Below, in pieces: positions 15,961-25,740 of a stretch of 64,000 nt of DNA. Within the stretch, counting starts at the first letter, position 1, and each line of letters starts with the position of its first letter. The translations under genes were made by a program, and so were the position numbers. This DNA comes from an uncultured Lachnospiraceae bacterium (lineage in GTDB: Bacteria; Bacillota; Clostridia; Lachnospirales; Lachnospiraceae), in contig CAJUQJ010000018.1 of assembly GCA_910588215.1 (NCBI GenBank), positions 1-64,000 on the forward strand, written 5' to 3'. The notes under the pieces are model-generated. The model was not told the origin of the DNA, ran no database searches, and saw nothing but the letters and a program-made list of their open reading frames with translations.

Positions 15961-18900
15961 GTGCGACAGGTTGTTGAAGATATTTTAAATGGTAAATTTA
16001 ATCACAGTAGAGGGTCTTTGGAGTTATCCTGTCAGCGGATTCAACTGGAAGTTGACGTCGATACGGTGACAGAAGGAAGCTTTACGGTTTTTGGCCTGCC
16101 GGGACGGGTGACAGAGGGGTATGTTGTTTCTTCCGATCTGAGGATGCAATGTGTGAGCCGGGAGTTTAGCGGTGTACAGGATGAGATATTCTACCGGTTT
16201 GATGCCCATGGGATGGAACCGGGGGAGGAGGCCAAAGGCACTTTTTATATCATTTCCAACCAGGGGGAATACTATATTCCGTTCTCGGTGTCGATCACGG
16301 TCAGGAAGATTGTGTCCGGTATGGGAGAGATCAAGAATCTGTTTCATTTTACCAATCTGGCGAAAAGCAACTGGGAGGAGGCTGTAAAGCTATTCTACGC
16401 AGAGGAGTTTGCCGGCGTGTTTACGGGCAATGATAAGCAGCATTATGCGGCCTATCAGGGTTTGAGCGCGGTTCGTGATAATGAGCATAATGTAGAAGAA
16501 TTTCTGCTGGAGATCAATAAGAAAAGGCCGGTGGAATATCTGCCGGAGGAGACGGAGATCAGGATAGAGGATCCGGAAGAGAACATTCGCTATACGCTGG
16601 TGGTGAACCGCAATGGCTGGGGCTATACACATTTCCGGATCGCAACAGCCGGGGAGTTTCTGCAGACGGAAGAGGAGGAAGTGACGGAGACTTCTTTTCT
16701 GGGTAATATTTACAGATTATATTATTATGTTAACCATGAAAAGCTGCATAACGGGAACAATTACGACAGTATCGGGCTGATTTTTGATGACGACACTTTC
16801 ATAGAAATACCGGTCACGGTGGTGTGCCGCATAGCCGGCCGGCGGAAATTTGAACGATACCAGGAGAAAAAGGCGCTTACGGTAGAGCTGATGGATTCCT
16901 ATCAGACATTTCGTCTAAAGCGGATCAGCACCAGTACGTGGATGGCAGAGACAAACAGGCTGCTGAACCGGCTGATGGAAATTGACGACCGGGATATTGC
17001 CTTAAAGCTTTTTCAGGCACAGATTATGCTTACGGAAGAACGCTATAACGAAGCGAGATGGATGATCGAGAAGTATGAAGACCGGGTGGCCGAGTGCAGG
17101 GAGGAATATCCGGAGCTGTGGTGCTATTATCTGTACCTTACGACTTTGTACAGCAGAGAAGACAGCTATGTGGATGAAGTGGCGGAGACCGTTTCCGATA
17201 TATACGTACGCAACAGAGGAAACTGGCGGATCGCATGGCTTCTTATGTACCTGTCGGAGGAATACAGCAAAGATCCTATGCGCAAATGGAGACTGCTGGA
17301 GGAGGTTTTCCGATACAAATGTACGTCTCCTGTCATCTATATAGAAGCATGGCATCTGCTGTGCATGAATCCGGCGATACTCATGAAGCTGGATCTGTTT
17401 GAGCAGCAGATCCTCTCTTTTGCGGTCAGGCATGGTCTGATGAAGGATGAGATCATTCTGCAGATCGTTTATCTGTCTCAGAAGGAGAAACAATATTCAG
17501 CGAGTATCCTGCGTATTTTAAAGGGATGCTATGCCCTGCGCCCGCAGAACGATATCCTGCATGCAATCTGCACGCTGCTGATCAAAGGAAATTGCTTTGG
17601 AGCGGCATACTTTGAATGGTATAAGGCAGGTGTAGAGCGGAATCTTCGGATCACCCGCCTGTATGAGTACTACATGATGTCGGCGCCGCTGGATTACAGT
17701 GAACCTGTGCCGAAGATCGTACTCATGTATTTTGCGTACCAGAGTAACTTGAACTATGAGATCACGGCATACTTGTATGCTTATGTACATAAGCACAGAG
17801 CGGAGATGACAGAGATCTACATAAATTATACGGCTGCTATTGAGCGGTTTGTGGCAGAGCAGATGCGGTACGGCAGGATCAACAGGGATCTGGCATATCT
17901 GTACCGCAACGTGATCAGTTTACCGATGATCGATGAGGAGAGTGCGGCACAACTGGCGACGCTTCTTTTTCTGAAGGAGATCAGGGTCTGGTCCGATAAG
18001 ATCGTAGAGGTGCTTGTCGTCTATCCGTATGGAGTGGGAGAGAACGTCTATCCGGTGACGGAGGGAAAGGCGTTAATCCCCGTTTACGATTCTGACTGCA
18101 AGATCTTATTGGGGGACAGAGAGGGGAACCGCTATACGGTAAGCATTGGGCATGAGGAGCAGGAATTGTGCGGTCCTGCCAGATTAGCGCTTATGATCGC
18201 CCCTTTTGTGCGGGACAATCTGTGGTATGGGGTCTATACATGCTTCGAGTACCAGAAAACGCTTACGGTGCAGGACGACAATGTGGATCTGTATGTGAAT
18301 CTTTCTAAGTCCGGGCTGATCGCGGAACCGACGAAGAAGGTTATACGTATGATGCTGGTGCGTTTCTTTTATTCGCGGGATCGGATGAGGGAGCTGGACG
18401 ATTATCTGATGGCGCTTCATCCCGAGGATATACAGAAACGCGACCGCAGGGAAATTGTGCGGTGTATGGTCGTCCGGGGAATGTATGAAGAGGCATGGCA
18501 GTGGGTGCGGCATTGCGGGCCGAATGATATGGATGCCAAGATCCTTCTGAAACTGTGCAGCAGACTGTTAGACGGAGAGGAGATCTGGGAGGAGCCTGAG
18601 ATGACAGGCATTCTTGCCTATGTGGTACAGCGCGGTAAGTACGACGAGAATGTACTGGATCATTTGGTGAAGTTTTTTCGGGGCAGTATTAAAGAGATGA
18701 GAGACATATGGAAGATGGCGGAGTCTTTCGGGGTGAATACTTACGCGCTTTGTGAGCGGATGCTGGAGCAGATGCTGTACACGGGCGCTCATGTGGGGGA
18801 GAAGATTGAGATTTTCCGCACATACAATAAAGGGATGGGAAATGAAGAACTGCGGATGGCCTTTTTATCCCAATGCTGTTATGACTACATGGTGAAAGAA

Positions 18901-19527
18901 CAGATCGCGGATCCGTATATCTTCTGGGGCATCATGCAATTATATCAGAAAGAAGCTTTTATGCACCGCGTGTGTAAGATGGCTTTCCTACAGTATTATG
19001 CGGAGAACAGACAGGAGCAGGACGAACGGGTCAGGCAGACATGCTGTGCGTTTCTGCAGGACCTGCTGGCGGAGCGGATTCTATTGCCGCTCTATAAGGA
19101 CTATCAGGGCTATATCCCTCAAATGGATGAATTCCAGGATAAGACCCTGATCGAATATCGGGTGAAGCCCGGATGCAGAGCCGTGATCCACTACATGATA
19201 CAGGATGAGGGAGCTGCGGAAGGCGAATACTGTCAGGAAGAGATGCGGGATATGTTTGGGGGCATCTGTGTCAAAGAATTTATCCTCTTTTTCGGAGAGC
19301 GGCTGCAGTATTATATTACGGAGGAGTCGGAGAACGGATCACGGCCGACCAGAAGCAACAGCATTGCGGCCAGTGATATGGAACCGGAAGACTTCGAGAG
19401 CCGCTACACAATACTGAACGATATCATGATCGGAAAAACGCTGCATGACTATGATACGGTAAACGACCTGATGATGCAGTATTACAGACAGGATTTCGTG
19501 GTTGACCACTTATTTAAACTGCGCTAG
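15961..19527 (+). CDS. DUF5717-family giant alpha-solenoid protein
   Basis: An 1188-residue protein with no signal peptide or membrane helix, hence cytoplasmic. The first ~120 residues are beta-rich with immunoglobulin-like strands (RIQLEVDVDTVTEGSFTVFG). A second beta-rich part covers ~185-290. From ~315 to ~1050 it is a long helical solenoid with TPR-like pairs (AQIMLTEERYNEARWMIEKY), interrupted near 680-760 by another beta segment. I recognise it as the DUF5717 family, which in Lachnospiraceae neighbours DUF5716. No biochemical function is known to me; the architecture suggests a scaffold. Start: GTG with AGAAAGG about ten bases upstream. It heads a four-gene cassette reaching purB. Confidence 0.75.
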   Translation: MRQVVEDILNGKFNHSRGSLELSCQRIQLEVDVDTVTEGSFTVFGLPGRVTEGYVVSSDLRMQCVSREFSGVQDEIFYRFDAHGMEPGEEAKGTFYIISNQGEYYIPFSVSITVRKIVSGMGEIKNLFHFTNLAKSNWEEAVKLFYAEEFAGVFTGNDKQHYAAYQGLSAVRDNEHNVEEFLLEINKKRPVEYLPEETEIRIEDPEENIRYTLVVNRNGWGYTHFRIATAGEFLQTEEEEVTETSFLGNIYRLYYYVNHEKLHNGNNYDSIGLIFDDDTFIEIPVTVVCRIAGRRKFERYQEKKALTVELMDSYQTFRLKRISTSTWMAETNRLLNRLMEIDDRDIALKLFQAQIMLTEERYNEARWMIEKYEDRVAECREEYPELWCYYLYLTTLYSREDSYVDEVAETVSDIYVRNRGNWRIAWLLMYLSEEYSKDPMRKWRLLEEVFRYKCTSPVIYIEAWHLLCMNPAILMKLDLFEQQILSFAVRHGLMKDEIILQIVYLSQKEKQYSASILRILKGCYALRPQNDILHAICTLLIKGNCFGAAYFEWYKAGVERNLRITRLYEYYMMSAPLDYSEPVPKIVLMYFAYQSNLNYEITAYLYAYVHKHRAEMTEIYINYTAAIERFVAEQMRYGRINRDLAYLYRNVISLPMIDEESAAQLATLLFLKEIRVWSDKIVEVLVVYPYGVGENVYPVTEGKALIPVYDSDCKILLGDREGNRYTVSIGHEEQELCGPARLALMIAPFVRDNLWYGVYTCFEYQKTLTVQDDNVDLYVNLSKSGLIAEPTKKVIRMMLVRFFYSRDRMRELDDYLMALHPEDIQKRDRREIVRCMVVRGMYEEAWQWVRHCGPNDMDAKILLKLCSRLLDGEEIWEEPEMTGILAYVVQRGKYDENVLDHLVKFFRGSIKEMRDIWKMAESFGVNTYALCERMLEQMLYTGAHVGEKIEIFRTYNKGMGNEELRMAFLSQCCYDYMVKEQIADPYIFWGIMQLYQKEAFMHRVCKMAFLQYYAENRQEQDERVRQTCCAFLQDLLAERILLPLYKDYQGYIPQMDEFQDKTLIEYRVKPGCRAVIHYMIQDEGAAEGEYCQEEMRDMFGGICVKEFILFFGERLQYYITEESENGSRPTRSNSIAASDMEPEDFESRYTILNDIMIGKTLHDYDTVNDLMMQYYRQDFVVDHLFKLR

Positions 19528-19599
19528 TGCAACGATGAATAAGTCTTTGTTGGATCTGCGTAGGAATTTTGTTAACATAGAAAAGGATGACGGGCAAGG

Positions 19600-20910
19600 A
19601 TGTTCTTGGATCGTAAGAATGGGAGCAAACTGCATAAGGGGAGTGTGCTGGTGGGGTATGACCTGGGAAACCGCTATTCTCAGATCAGCTATTGTATTTA
19701 CGGGCAGGAGGATGTAGATACGGTGGCGACTGTGGTGGGGACGAAGCAGTATAATATCCCGACAATGTTATGTAAACGAAAAGGGGCGAACCAGTGGTAT
19801 TATGGTAAGGACGCCATGAAAAACGAACAGGAAGGCGGAATACCGGTCTCCGGTCTTCTTACCCTGGTAAGAAAGGGAGAAGAGGTAAAAGTGGAGGAGG
19901 AGCTATTCGATCCGGTGGCGCTGCTCACACTGTTCGTCAAGCGTACCATGACATTGATGAACTTTATTGCGCCTGTTGAGAAGATTGACGCGATCATGTT
20001 CACGGTGGAAGAACCGGATGACAGGATGGTGGAAGTCTTAGCGCTTGTATCGGCGAATCTTGGACTGAAGACATCCCATATTTATTTCCAGGGGCATACG
20101 GAGAGTTTCTATTCCTTTATGCTGCATCAGCAGGCGGATCTGTGGTATCATCAGGTGCTGGCCTGTGAACATGACGGCATGCGGCTGAAGCTGTATCGAA
20201 TGGAGTGCAATAAGCGCACTACGCCGATCGTCGTCCTGATCGAGGAACAGATCTACGAAACGCTCGTGATTCCAGAAGAAGCGGAGGAAGAGAAGATCAG
20301 GCAGGACGCATACCGCCTGGCGGATGAGAGATTTCTGGGGATATTGCAGGGAATGTGCGAGGGCAGGTTCATATCGACAGTCTATCTTCTGGGCGACGGC
20401 TTCCGGGCCGGATGGCAGGAGCAGTCGCTGCAGTTTCTTTGTCGTAACAGGAGAGTGTTTCAGGGAAACAATCTTTTCAGCAAGGGTGCCTGCTACGGTC
20501 TTCTGGAGAAGCTGGAGCCCAGCGAGGAAGGCAAGAAGCATGTTTTCCTGGGCAGAGATATGCTGAAGGCTAATATCGGCATGAACGTCATGCGACAGGG
20601 TAAGGAGTCCTATTATGCACTTCTGGATGCCGGAGAGAACTGGTATGAGTTATACAAGGAATGTGATTTCCTCTTGACAAAGGAGAAGGAATTGCGCTTC
20701 GTGATAACGCCTCTGGACGGGAAACATGTGCAGACGAAGGTGATCGCCTTGTCGGAGGAGAACGAGAACGGAGCGCCCTATACGAGATATCATATGGAAA
20801 TGAAGATGAATGCACCGGACCAGGTATGCGTCAAGATAACGGATCTGGGATTTGGTGAATTTTACGAGGCGAGTGGAAACGTTTGGGAGGAAGCTTTTCA
20901 GATATCCTGA
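19600..20910 (+). CDS. DUF5716-family protein with Hsp70/actin-like ATPase motifs
   Basis: 436 residues. The N-terminus has VLVGYDLGNRYSQISYC, which closely resembles the phosphate-1 loop of the Hsp70/actin/sugar-kinase fold (GIDLGTT). Later, VYLLGDGFRAGW followed by RRVFQGNNLFSKGACYGLLE resembles the adenosine motif and the closing GAA helix of that fold. The phosphate-2 position (LACEHDGMRLKLY) is degenerate, so nucleotide hydrolysis is uncertain. I recognise the family as DUF5716. The gene lies 72 bases after DUF5717 and 19 before the TPR gene. My inference is a chaperone-like or filament-like ATPase that works with the two solenoid partners. Confidence 0.72.
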   Translation: MFLDRKNGSKLHKGSVLVGYDLGNRYSQISYCIYGQEDVDTVATVVGTKQYNIPTMLCKRKGANQWYYGKDAMKNEQEGGIPVSGLLTLVRKGEEVKVEEELFDPVALLTLFVKRTMTLMNFIAPVEKIDAIMFTVEEPDDRMVEVLALVSANLGLKTSHIYFQGHTESFYSFMLHQQADLWYHQVLACEHDGMRLKLYRMECNKRTTPIVVLIEEQIYETLVIPEEAEEEKIRQDAYRLADERFLGILQGMCEGRFISTVYLLGDGFRAGWQEQSLQFLCRNRRVFQGNNLFSKGACYGLLEKLEPSEEGKKHVFLGRDMLKANIGMNVMRQGKESYYALLDAGENWYELYKECDFLLTKEKELRFVITPLDGKHVQTKVIALSEENENGAPYTRYHMEMKMNAPDQVCVKITDLGFGEFYEASGNVWEEAFQIS

Positions 20911-20929
20911 ATGAGAAGGACGAAAGGAA

Positions 20930-21775
20930 ATGGGACAGATCATATTGGGGACGGGCCGACAAGCCGTGACACCCTATTTCGTAGAGAAATTTTATATTAA
21001 TTTATATTCCGTGGAGGAATTGTGCTACCTGTTAGTTGAGAAGGCAGAGATGCTGGATCCGGAGATCATGCGCAGGGATCTGGTGCAGTGGTTGGATGAA
21101 CAGTGCGGTTTAAACCAGCTGGCACATGCGCTGTATTCCCTGCTGAATCAGAACGGTTCCACCGCCGCATTTGTGGGGATCATACTGGAATACGTTAGTC
21201 TGTATTCTGCGGATGTGGTGGCCAGGACAGAGGAGATCATCAGGAACAATGAGGATTTAAGTCCCAGTGAGCGCCAGAAATCCAAGGCGGATTATATGCT
21301 GCTCAACGGGAGACTCTATGGAGCGTTGAAACAATACCACGCGCTTCTTATGCAGATTCCGGAGACAAACAGAACGCTGCTGTCACAGGTCATGCACAAT
21401 ATGGGAGTGGCTTATGCGAAACTGTTTATGTTCCGGCAGGCTGCCGACCGGTTTAAGCAGGCCTATGAGACTGACGGCGCAGAGGACAGCCTGGCACTGT
21501 ATCTGACCTGTGTGCGGCTGTACAGTCAGGACAAGGAGTATGTTTCCTTTATCGCGGATCACCCGGAGTATCACAATGTATCGCTGCGGGTGGAACGGCA
21601 CATGGAGCAGGCGGCAGGGCAGTTTGAGGCGACGGACGAGAACCGTATGCTATTTACGCTCCAGGTGTTTAAGGAGGAAGGCAGCAGCACGGCCGGTAGC
21701 GATACCCCCTATTATGAGGAGATCGAGAAGCTGACAAATGCATTGAAAGAGCGCTACAGAGAGTACGTATCATAG
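20930..21775 (+). CDS. TPR-like protein of the DUF5716/5717 cassette
   Basis: 281 residues, soluble and helical. The central and C-terminal region reads as tetratricopeptide-type helix pairs, for example LLSQVMHNMGVAYAKLFMFR followed by QAADRFKQAYETDGAEDSLA. Such repeats bind peptides or partner proteins. The start is the ATG behind GAAAGGAA. Spacing to the upstream DUF5716 gene is 19 bases, so they are almost certainly co-transcribed. By analogy with TPR co-chaperones of Hsp70 it could be an adaptor for the DUF5716 protein; that is inference. I do not recognise a named family. Confidence 0.7.
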   Translation: MGQIILGTGRQAVTPYFVEKFYINLYSVEELCYLLVEKAEMLDPEIMRRDLVQWLDEQCGLNQLAHALYSLLNQNGSTAAFVGIILEYVSLYSADVVARTEEIIRNNEDLSPSERQKSKADYMLLNGRLYGALKQYHALLMQIPETNRTLLSQVMHNMGVAYAKLFMFRQAADRFKQAYETDGAEDSLALYLTCVRLYSQDKEYVSFIADHPEYHNVSLRVERHMEQAAGQFEATDENRMLFTLQVFKEEGSSTAGSDTPYYEEIEKLTNALKERYREYVS

Positions 21776-21829
21776 AGACGATACCGTGGACTACAGAATA
21801 GTTGAAAATTTGGACAGGCGGAAAAGAGA

Positions 21830-23065
21830 ATGGGATGGTTTAGGAATTTAAGAAACAAATTTCATAAGAAAGATCGAAATGACTTCTATGAGGGCGAGTG
21901 GGAAGAAGAGGAGATTGAACATCAGATCGACTATGATAATAAAGAGCAGAGAGATGATTATGTCAAAAGCTGTCTGGAACGAATGGCAGATGCGACAAAA
22001 GAACTGGAGAATCTGACCTACGAATATGATATGGTCACCTCTTATCTGAAGGACATGGAAGAGATCGATGCGCTTCCGCAGGAGGAGAGTGAACAGCTCA
22101 AAGAATGTGCCAGACGGGTGGCCGATCTGCAGAGCAGCAGGGCGGATTACATGGAGCGGCCGCGCCGGATCAGCGAGGAGAATTACCGTCTTATGGAGCG
22201 GATAGCCGATGAGGTGGAAGAAGGATATGAGAAGCTGAGCGAGACAGAGGAATACCAGAACCTGATCAGACAGGATCTGGGACGTCTGGACGGAGAGAGA
22301 CATGCCTATGCGTATCGCAGGAATGAAGTGATGGGTGTGATAGCGGACACGAGAGGGATGGCAGTGATCTGCGTCGTGGCGCTGGGCCTTTGCGTATTAC
22401 TCCTGCTGCTTCTGCAGTTTTTCCTGGAGATGGATACGGGGGTCGGATATCTGCTGACAGCGGCGGCCGCCGCCGTAGCGATCACGGTGATCTATGTGAA
22501 GCATCTGGATGCAAGACAGGAACTGCGCCGGGTAGAGAACGGAATCAATAAGATCATTCTCCTGCAGAATAAGGTGAAGATCCGCTATGTCAATAATACA
22601 AACCTGTTGGAATATCTGCAATTGAAATACGGAGTAGGAAGTGCGAAGGAATTGATGGATCTGTGGGAGAATTACCAGGTGGAACGGGCAGAACGGGAAA
22701 CTCTCAGGAAAGCGGAGCGCGATCTGGATTATAACGAGCGGGAACTGCTGCAGATGTTGAAGTGCTATCAGATCAAGGATCCGGCCATATGGCTGCATCA
22801 GACGGAGGCTATTCTGGACCGGAAGGAGATGGTGGAGATCCGTCATAATCTGATCGTCAGGAGACAGTCCCTGCGCCGCCGGATGGATTATAATAAGGAA
22901 GTGGTGGCCGGCGGTTCCCAGCAGGAGATCAAGGAGTTGGTGGAGAAGTATCCGCAGTATGCAAAGGAGATCATGCAGGCAGTAGAGGAATATGAAAAGA
23001 AATATTCCGGGAAGAGGAAACAGGAAGATACAAAGAAACAGAACAGGGAGGAGCGTATAAAATGA
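21830..23065 (+). CDS. membrane coiled-coil protein of the DUF5716/5717 cassette
   Basis: 411 residues. An acidic coiled coil (~1-165) precedes two adjacent membrane helices at about 180-225 (VICVVALGLCVLLLLLLQFF, then LLTAAAAAVAITVIYV). A second, longer charged coiled coil follows, ending in a Lys/Glu/Gln-rich tail. Both coiled coils would lie on the same side, probably in the cytoplasm, making a membrane anchor for the soluble partners upstream. Its stop overlaps the purB start by four bases (ATGA), so the two genes are translationally coupled. No family recognised. Confidence 0.7.
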   Translation: MGWFRNLRNKFHKKDRNDFYEGEWEEEEIEHQIDYDNKEQRDDYVKSCLERMADATKELENLTYEYDMVTSYLKDMEEIDALPQEESEQLKECARRVADLQSSRADYMERPRRISEENYRLMERIADEVEEGYEKLSETEEYQNLIRQDLGRLDGERHAYAYRRNEVMGVIADTRGMAVICVVALGLCVLLLLLLQFFLEMDTGVGYLLTAAAAAVAITVIYVKHLDARQELRRVENGINKIILLQNKVKIRYVNNTNLLEYLQLKYGVGSAKELMDLWENYQVERAERETLRKAERDLDYNERELLQMLKCYQIKDPAIWLHQTEAILDRKEMVEIRHNLIVRRQSLRRRMDYNKEVVAGGSQQEIKELVEKYPQYAKEIMQAVEEYEKKYSGKRKQEDTKKQNREERIK

Positions 23066-24513
23066 ATACAGACAGATATGTAAGCCCGTTATCGGAGCGG
23101 TATGCCAGTAAGGAGATGCAGTATATCTTTTCGCCGGATATGAAATTCCGGACGTGGAGGAAGCTGTGGATCGCACTGGCAGAGACAGAGATGGAGCTGG
23201 GACTTTGCCAGAACGGGCAGCCGGTCATCACGAAAGAGCAGATTGACGAACTGAAGGCCCATGCGGAGGATATCAATTACGATGTGGCGAAGGCCCGGGA
23301 GAAGGAAGTGCGGCATGATGTGATGAGTCATGTCTATGCGTATGGACAACAGTGCCCGAAGGCGGCAGGCATCATCCATCTGGGGGCTACCTCCTGCTAT
23401 GTGGGAGACAATACGGATATCATCGTGATGACGCAGGCTCTGCGTCTGGTGAAGAAGAAACTGGTGAATGTGATCGCAAAGCTTGCGAAGTTTGCGCAGG
23501 AATATAAGGAACTGCCGACCCTCGCCTTTACGCATTTTCAGCCGGCGCAGCCTACGACGGTGGGCAAGCGGGCGACTCTCTGGGCGCAGGAGTTCTGTCT
23601 GGACCTGGAGGATCTTGACTATGTGCTCTCGACGATGAAGCTGTTGGGATCTAAGGGTACTACAGGAACGCAGGCATCTTTCCTGGAGTTGTTCAATGGA
23701 GATCAGGAGACTATCGATAAGATCGATCCGATGATCGCGGCGAAGATGGGATTCGAGAAATGTTATCCGGTCTCGGGGCAGACCTATTCCCGCAAGGTGG
23801 ACACGAGGGTGTGCAATGTGTTGGCCGGGATTGCGGCGTCAGCACATAAGCTGTCCAATGATATCAGGCTGCTGCAACACTTAAAAGAGGTGGAGGAGCC
23901 TTTCGAGAAGAGCCAGATCGGATCTTCAGCCATGGCCTACAAGCGCAATCCGATGCGAAGTGAGCGGATTGCATCCCTGTCCCGCTATGTGATGATTGAT
24001 GCACTCAATCCGGCTATTACGTCGGCGACCCAATGGTTTGAGCGGACGCTGGATGATTCCGCCAATAAGAGACTTTCGATTCCGGAAGCTTTTCTGGCAG
24101 TTGACGGGATACTGGATCTGTGCCTGAATGTGGTGGATGGACTGGTGGTGTATGATAAAGTGATCACGAAGCGGCTTATGAGCGAGCTGCCTTTCATGGC
24201 CACGGAGAACATTATGATGGATGCGGTGAAGTCAGGCGGCAACAGACAGGAGCTGCACGAGCGGATCAGGGAGCTGTCCATGGAGGCCGGCGCCCATGTG
24301 AAGCGGGACGGGAAGGAGAACGACCTGCTTAAGCTGATCGCTGCAGATCCGGCGTTCAATCTGTCCAAGGAGGCGCTTTGGGAGACGATGGATCCGAAGA
24401 AGTATGTAGGGCGTGCGCCGCTGCAGGTGGAGAAGTTCCTCACGGAGATAGTAAGTCCGATTCTGGAGGAGAATAAGGAACTGCTTGGCGTGACGGCGGA
24501 GATCAACGTGTAG
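23062..24513 (+). CDS. purB: adenylosuccinate lyase
   Basis: Cleaves adenylosuccinate to AMP and SAICAR to AICAR in purine synthesis. 483 residues, similar to the clostridial/eukaryotic-type enzymes. Family signals: RYASKEMQYIFS near the start, KEVRHDVMSHVYAYG, HLGATSCYVGDNTD, THFQPAQPTTVGKRA, and the fumarase/lyase signature GSSAMAYKRNPMRSER with the mobile-loop serine. The ATG overlaps the stop of the membrane coiled-coil gene; GGGAGGAG lies just upstream. Sitting at the end of the DUF5717 cassette is unusual for a purine gene. purA is elsewhere in this window. Confidence 0.95.
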   Translation: MNTDRYVSPLSERYASKEMQYIFSPDMKFRTWRKLWIALAETEMELGLCQNGQPVITKEQIDELKAHAEDINYDVAKAREKEVRHDVMSHVYAYGQQCPKAAGIIHLGATSCYVGDNTDIIVMTQALRLVKKKLVNVIAKLAKFAQEYKELPTLAFTHFQPAQPTTVGKRATLWAQEFCLDLEDLDYVLSTMKLLGSKGTTGTQASFLELFNGDQETIDKIDPMIAAKMGFEKCYPVSGQTYSRKVDTRVCNVLAGIAASAHKLSNDIRLLQHLKEVEEPFEKSQIGSSAMAYKRNPMRSERIASLSRYVMIDALNPAITSATQWFERTLDDSANKRLSIPEAFLAVDGILDLCLNVVDGLVVYDKVITKRLMSELPFMATENIMMDAVKSGGNRQELHERIRELSMEAGAHVKRDGKENDLLKLIAADPAFNLSKEALWETMDPKKYVGRAPLQVEKFLTEIVSPILEENKELLGVTAEINV

Positions 24514-24554
24514 GATGCGTGGGAAATAGATATTTCCAGTAACAGTTCAGCACA

Positions 24555-24579
24555 GGTCTTTGCATTTACTGCAAAGGCC
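24555..24579 (+). terminator. hairpin after purB
   Basis: CTTTGCA and TGCAAAG arms with a five-base loop, extended by GG/CC outside a mismatch or wobble. There is no T-run, so rho-independent termination is doubtful; it may be a processing or attenuating hairpin at the end of the cassette. Confidence 0.3.
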
Positions 24580-24612
24580 GTGAGAACGCATAAGGGTTGA
24601 GAAGAAAAGTAG

Positions 24613-25740
24613 GTGCAGGTATTGCAAAAGAGGGATGCATGGGGCAAGTACATATGGATAGTGATCGTTGTTGCAGCACTGTGTGTCGGACTGAAAATGC
24701 CTGCGGCGGCAAAGGAAGAAAAAGTGCAGACAGCGGATGGGGACCGTCAGGTATTGGAGGCGTATGAGGAGTACCGGGAGCGGTTGAACAAGATCACGCG
24801 CCGGTCAGAGATCGCGGGCAGCGGTTTTACGGTGATCGAGGATCAGATATTTCCGTTGGAGACAAAATGCTATGGGGAGATTTCGCTGGTGCCGGCAATG
24901 GAGGAGCAGTATCGGCGGCTGGCGCTGTTTTTTACAAAGGAAGACGGGACGGTGGTATACAGGACCGATCAGCTTCATGCCAACAGCCAGAATGTGGGAA
25001 TGCTGGAACAGCCGGTCATGGAGATCGGGGCCGTCTCGTTTCAGGATCTGAACCGGGATGGGAGAATGGATATCGTGTTGATCGTCACCTGCCGGAACAG
25101 GACAGGAGTGTATGCCGGCAGAGAATACAAGGTCGGAGATGTGCTTTTTCAAGGGGAGAAGGGGTTCTACAGAGATTACCGGGTCTCGGATAAGATCAAT
25201 CGTTTCGGAATGAATAAAAGCGCGGAGAGCATCATTGCCTATGTCCGGGACGGGCGCTCCGCGGAGTTCCTTTATACGGCGTCCACGAAGGCGGAACTGC
25301 TGCGCAACGGTTTTGTCATCACGAAGGAGCAGGATTATTTCAGGCAGTTTGAGAAGCTGGGATATCTGGAAGTAATGCCGGGAAGTTATACGATCGCAGA
25401 GTTTTCGGTCTTTATGATCTATCTGGTGGATGAGCAGGGGAACATCGTGTGGAGCTTCCAGCCCATGGGTGACTACGATAATCTGTATGCGCTGAAGGGG
25501 ATCACCTGCCGGGATATTGACGGGGACGGGATGAAAGATCTTTTGGTATTTGCCCGATACAGCTATGAGGGCAGTGTGGACGAGGTGGTGATCGAGAGTG
25601 ATTATCAGATCTACTACCAGCGGACCAGCGGTTTTGAGACGGATACGGAAGTGAAGAAGAAAGTTCACTGCACCGAAGAGGATACGGTCGCGGAGCTTGT
25701 AGACAGGGCGAGAGCCTATTGGGGGTGGAGTCCGGAATGA
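24613..25740 (+). CDS. exported protein with calcium-binding-like DxDxDG loops
   Basis: 375 residues. An N-terminal hydrophobic segment (IWIVIVVAALCVGL) ending near Ala-Ala-Lys suggests a signal peptide or anchor. Two loops, DLNRDGRMDI and DIDGDGMKDL, match the Asp-rich calcium motifs of VCBS/FG-GAP repeats, so this is probably an extracytoplasmic beta-propeller-like sensor or binding protein. The start is a GTG, or a TTG three codons later. Its stop overlaps the start of the response regulator (ATGA), so it is translationally coupled to the two-component system and may be its sensory accessory. That role is inference. Confidence 0.65.
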   Translation: MQVLQKRDAWGKYIWIVIVVAALCVGLKMPAAAKEEKVQTADGDRQVLEAYEEYRERLNKITRRSEIAGSGFTVIEDQIFPLETKCYGEISLVPAMEEQYRRLALFFTKEDGTVVYRTDQLHANSQNVGMLEQPVMEIGAVSFQDLNRDGRMDIVLIVTCRNRTGVYAGREYKVGDVLFQGEKGFYRDYRVSDKINRFGMNKSAESIIAYVRDGRSAEFLYTASTKAELLRNGFVITKEQDYFRQFEKLGYLEVMPGSYTIAEFSVFMIYLVDEQGNIVWSFQPMGDYDNLYALKGITCRDIDGDGMKDLLVFARYSYEGSVDEVVIESDYQIYYQRTSGFETDTEVKKKVHCTEEDTVAELVDRARAYWGWSPE

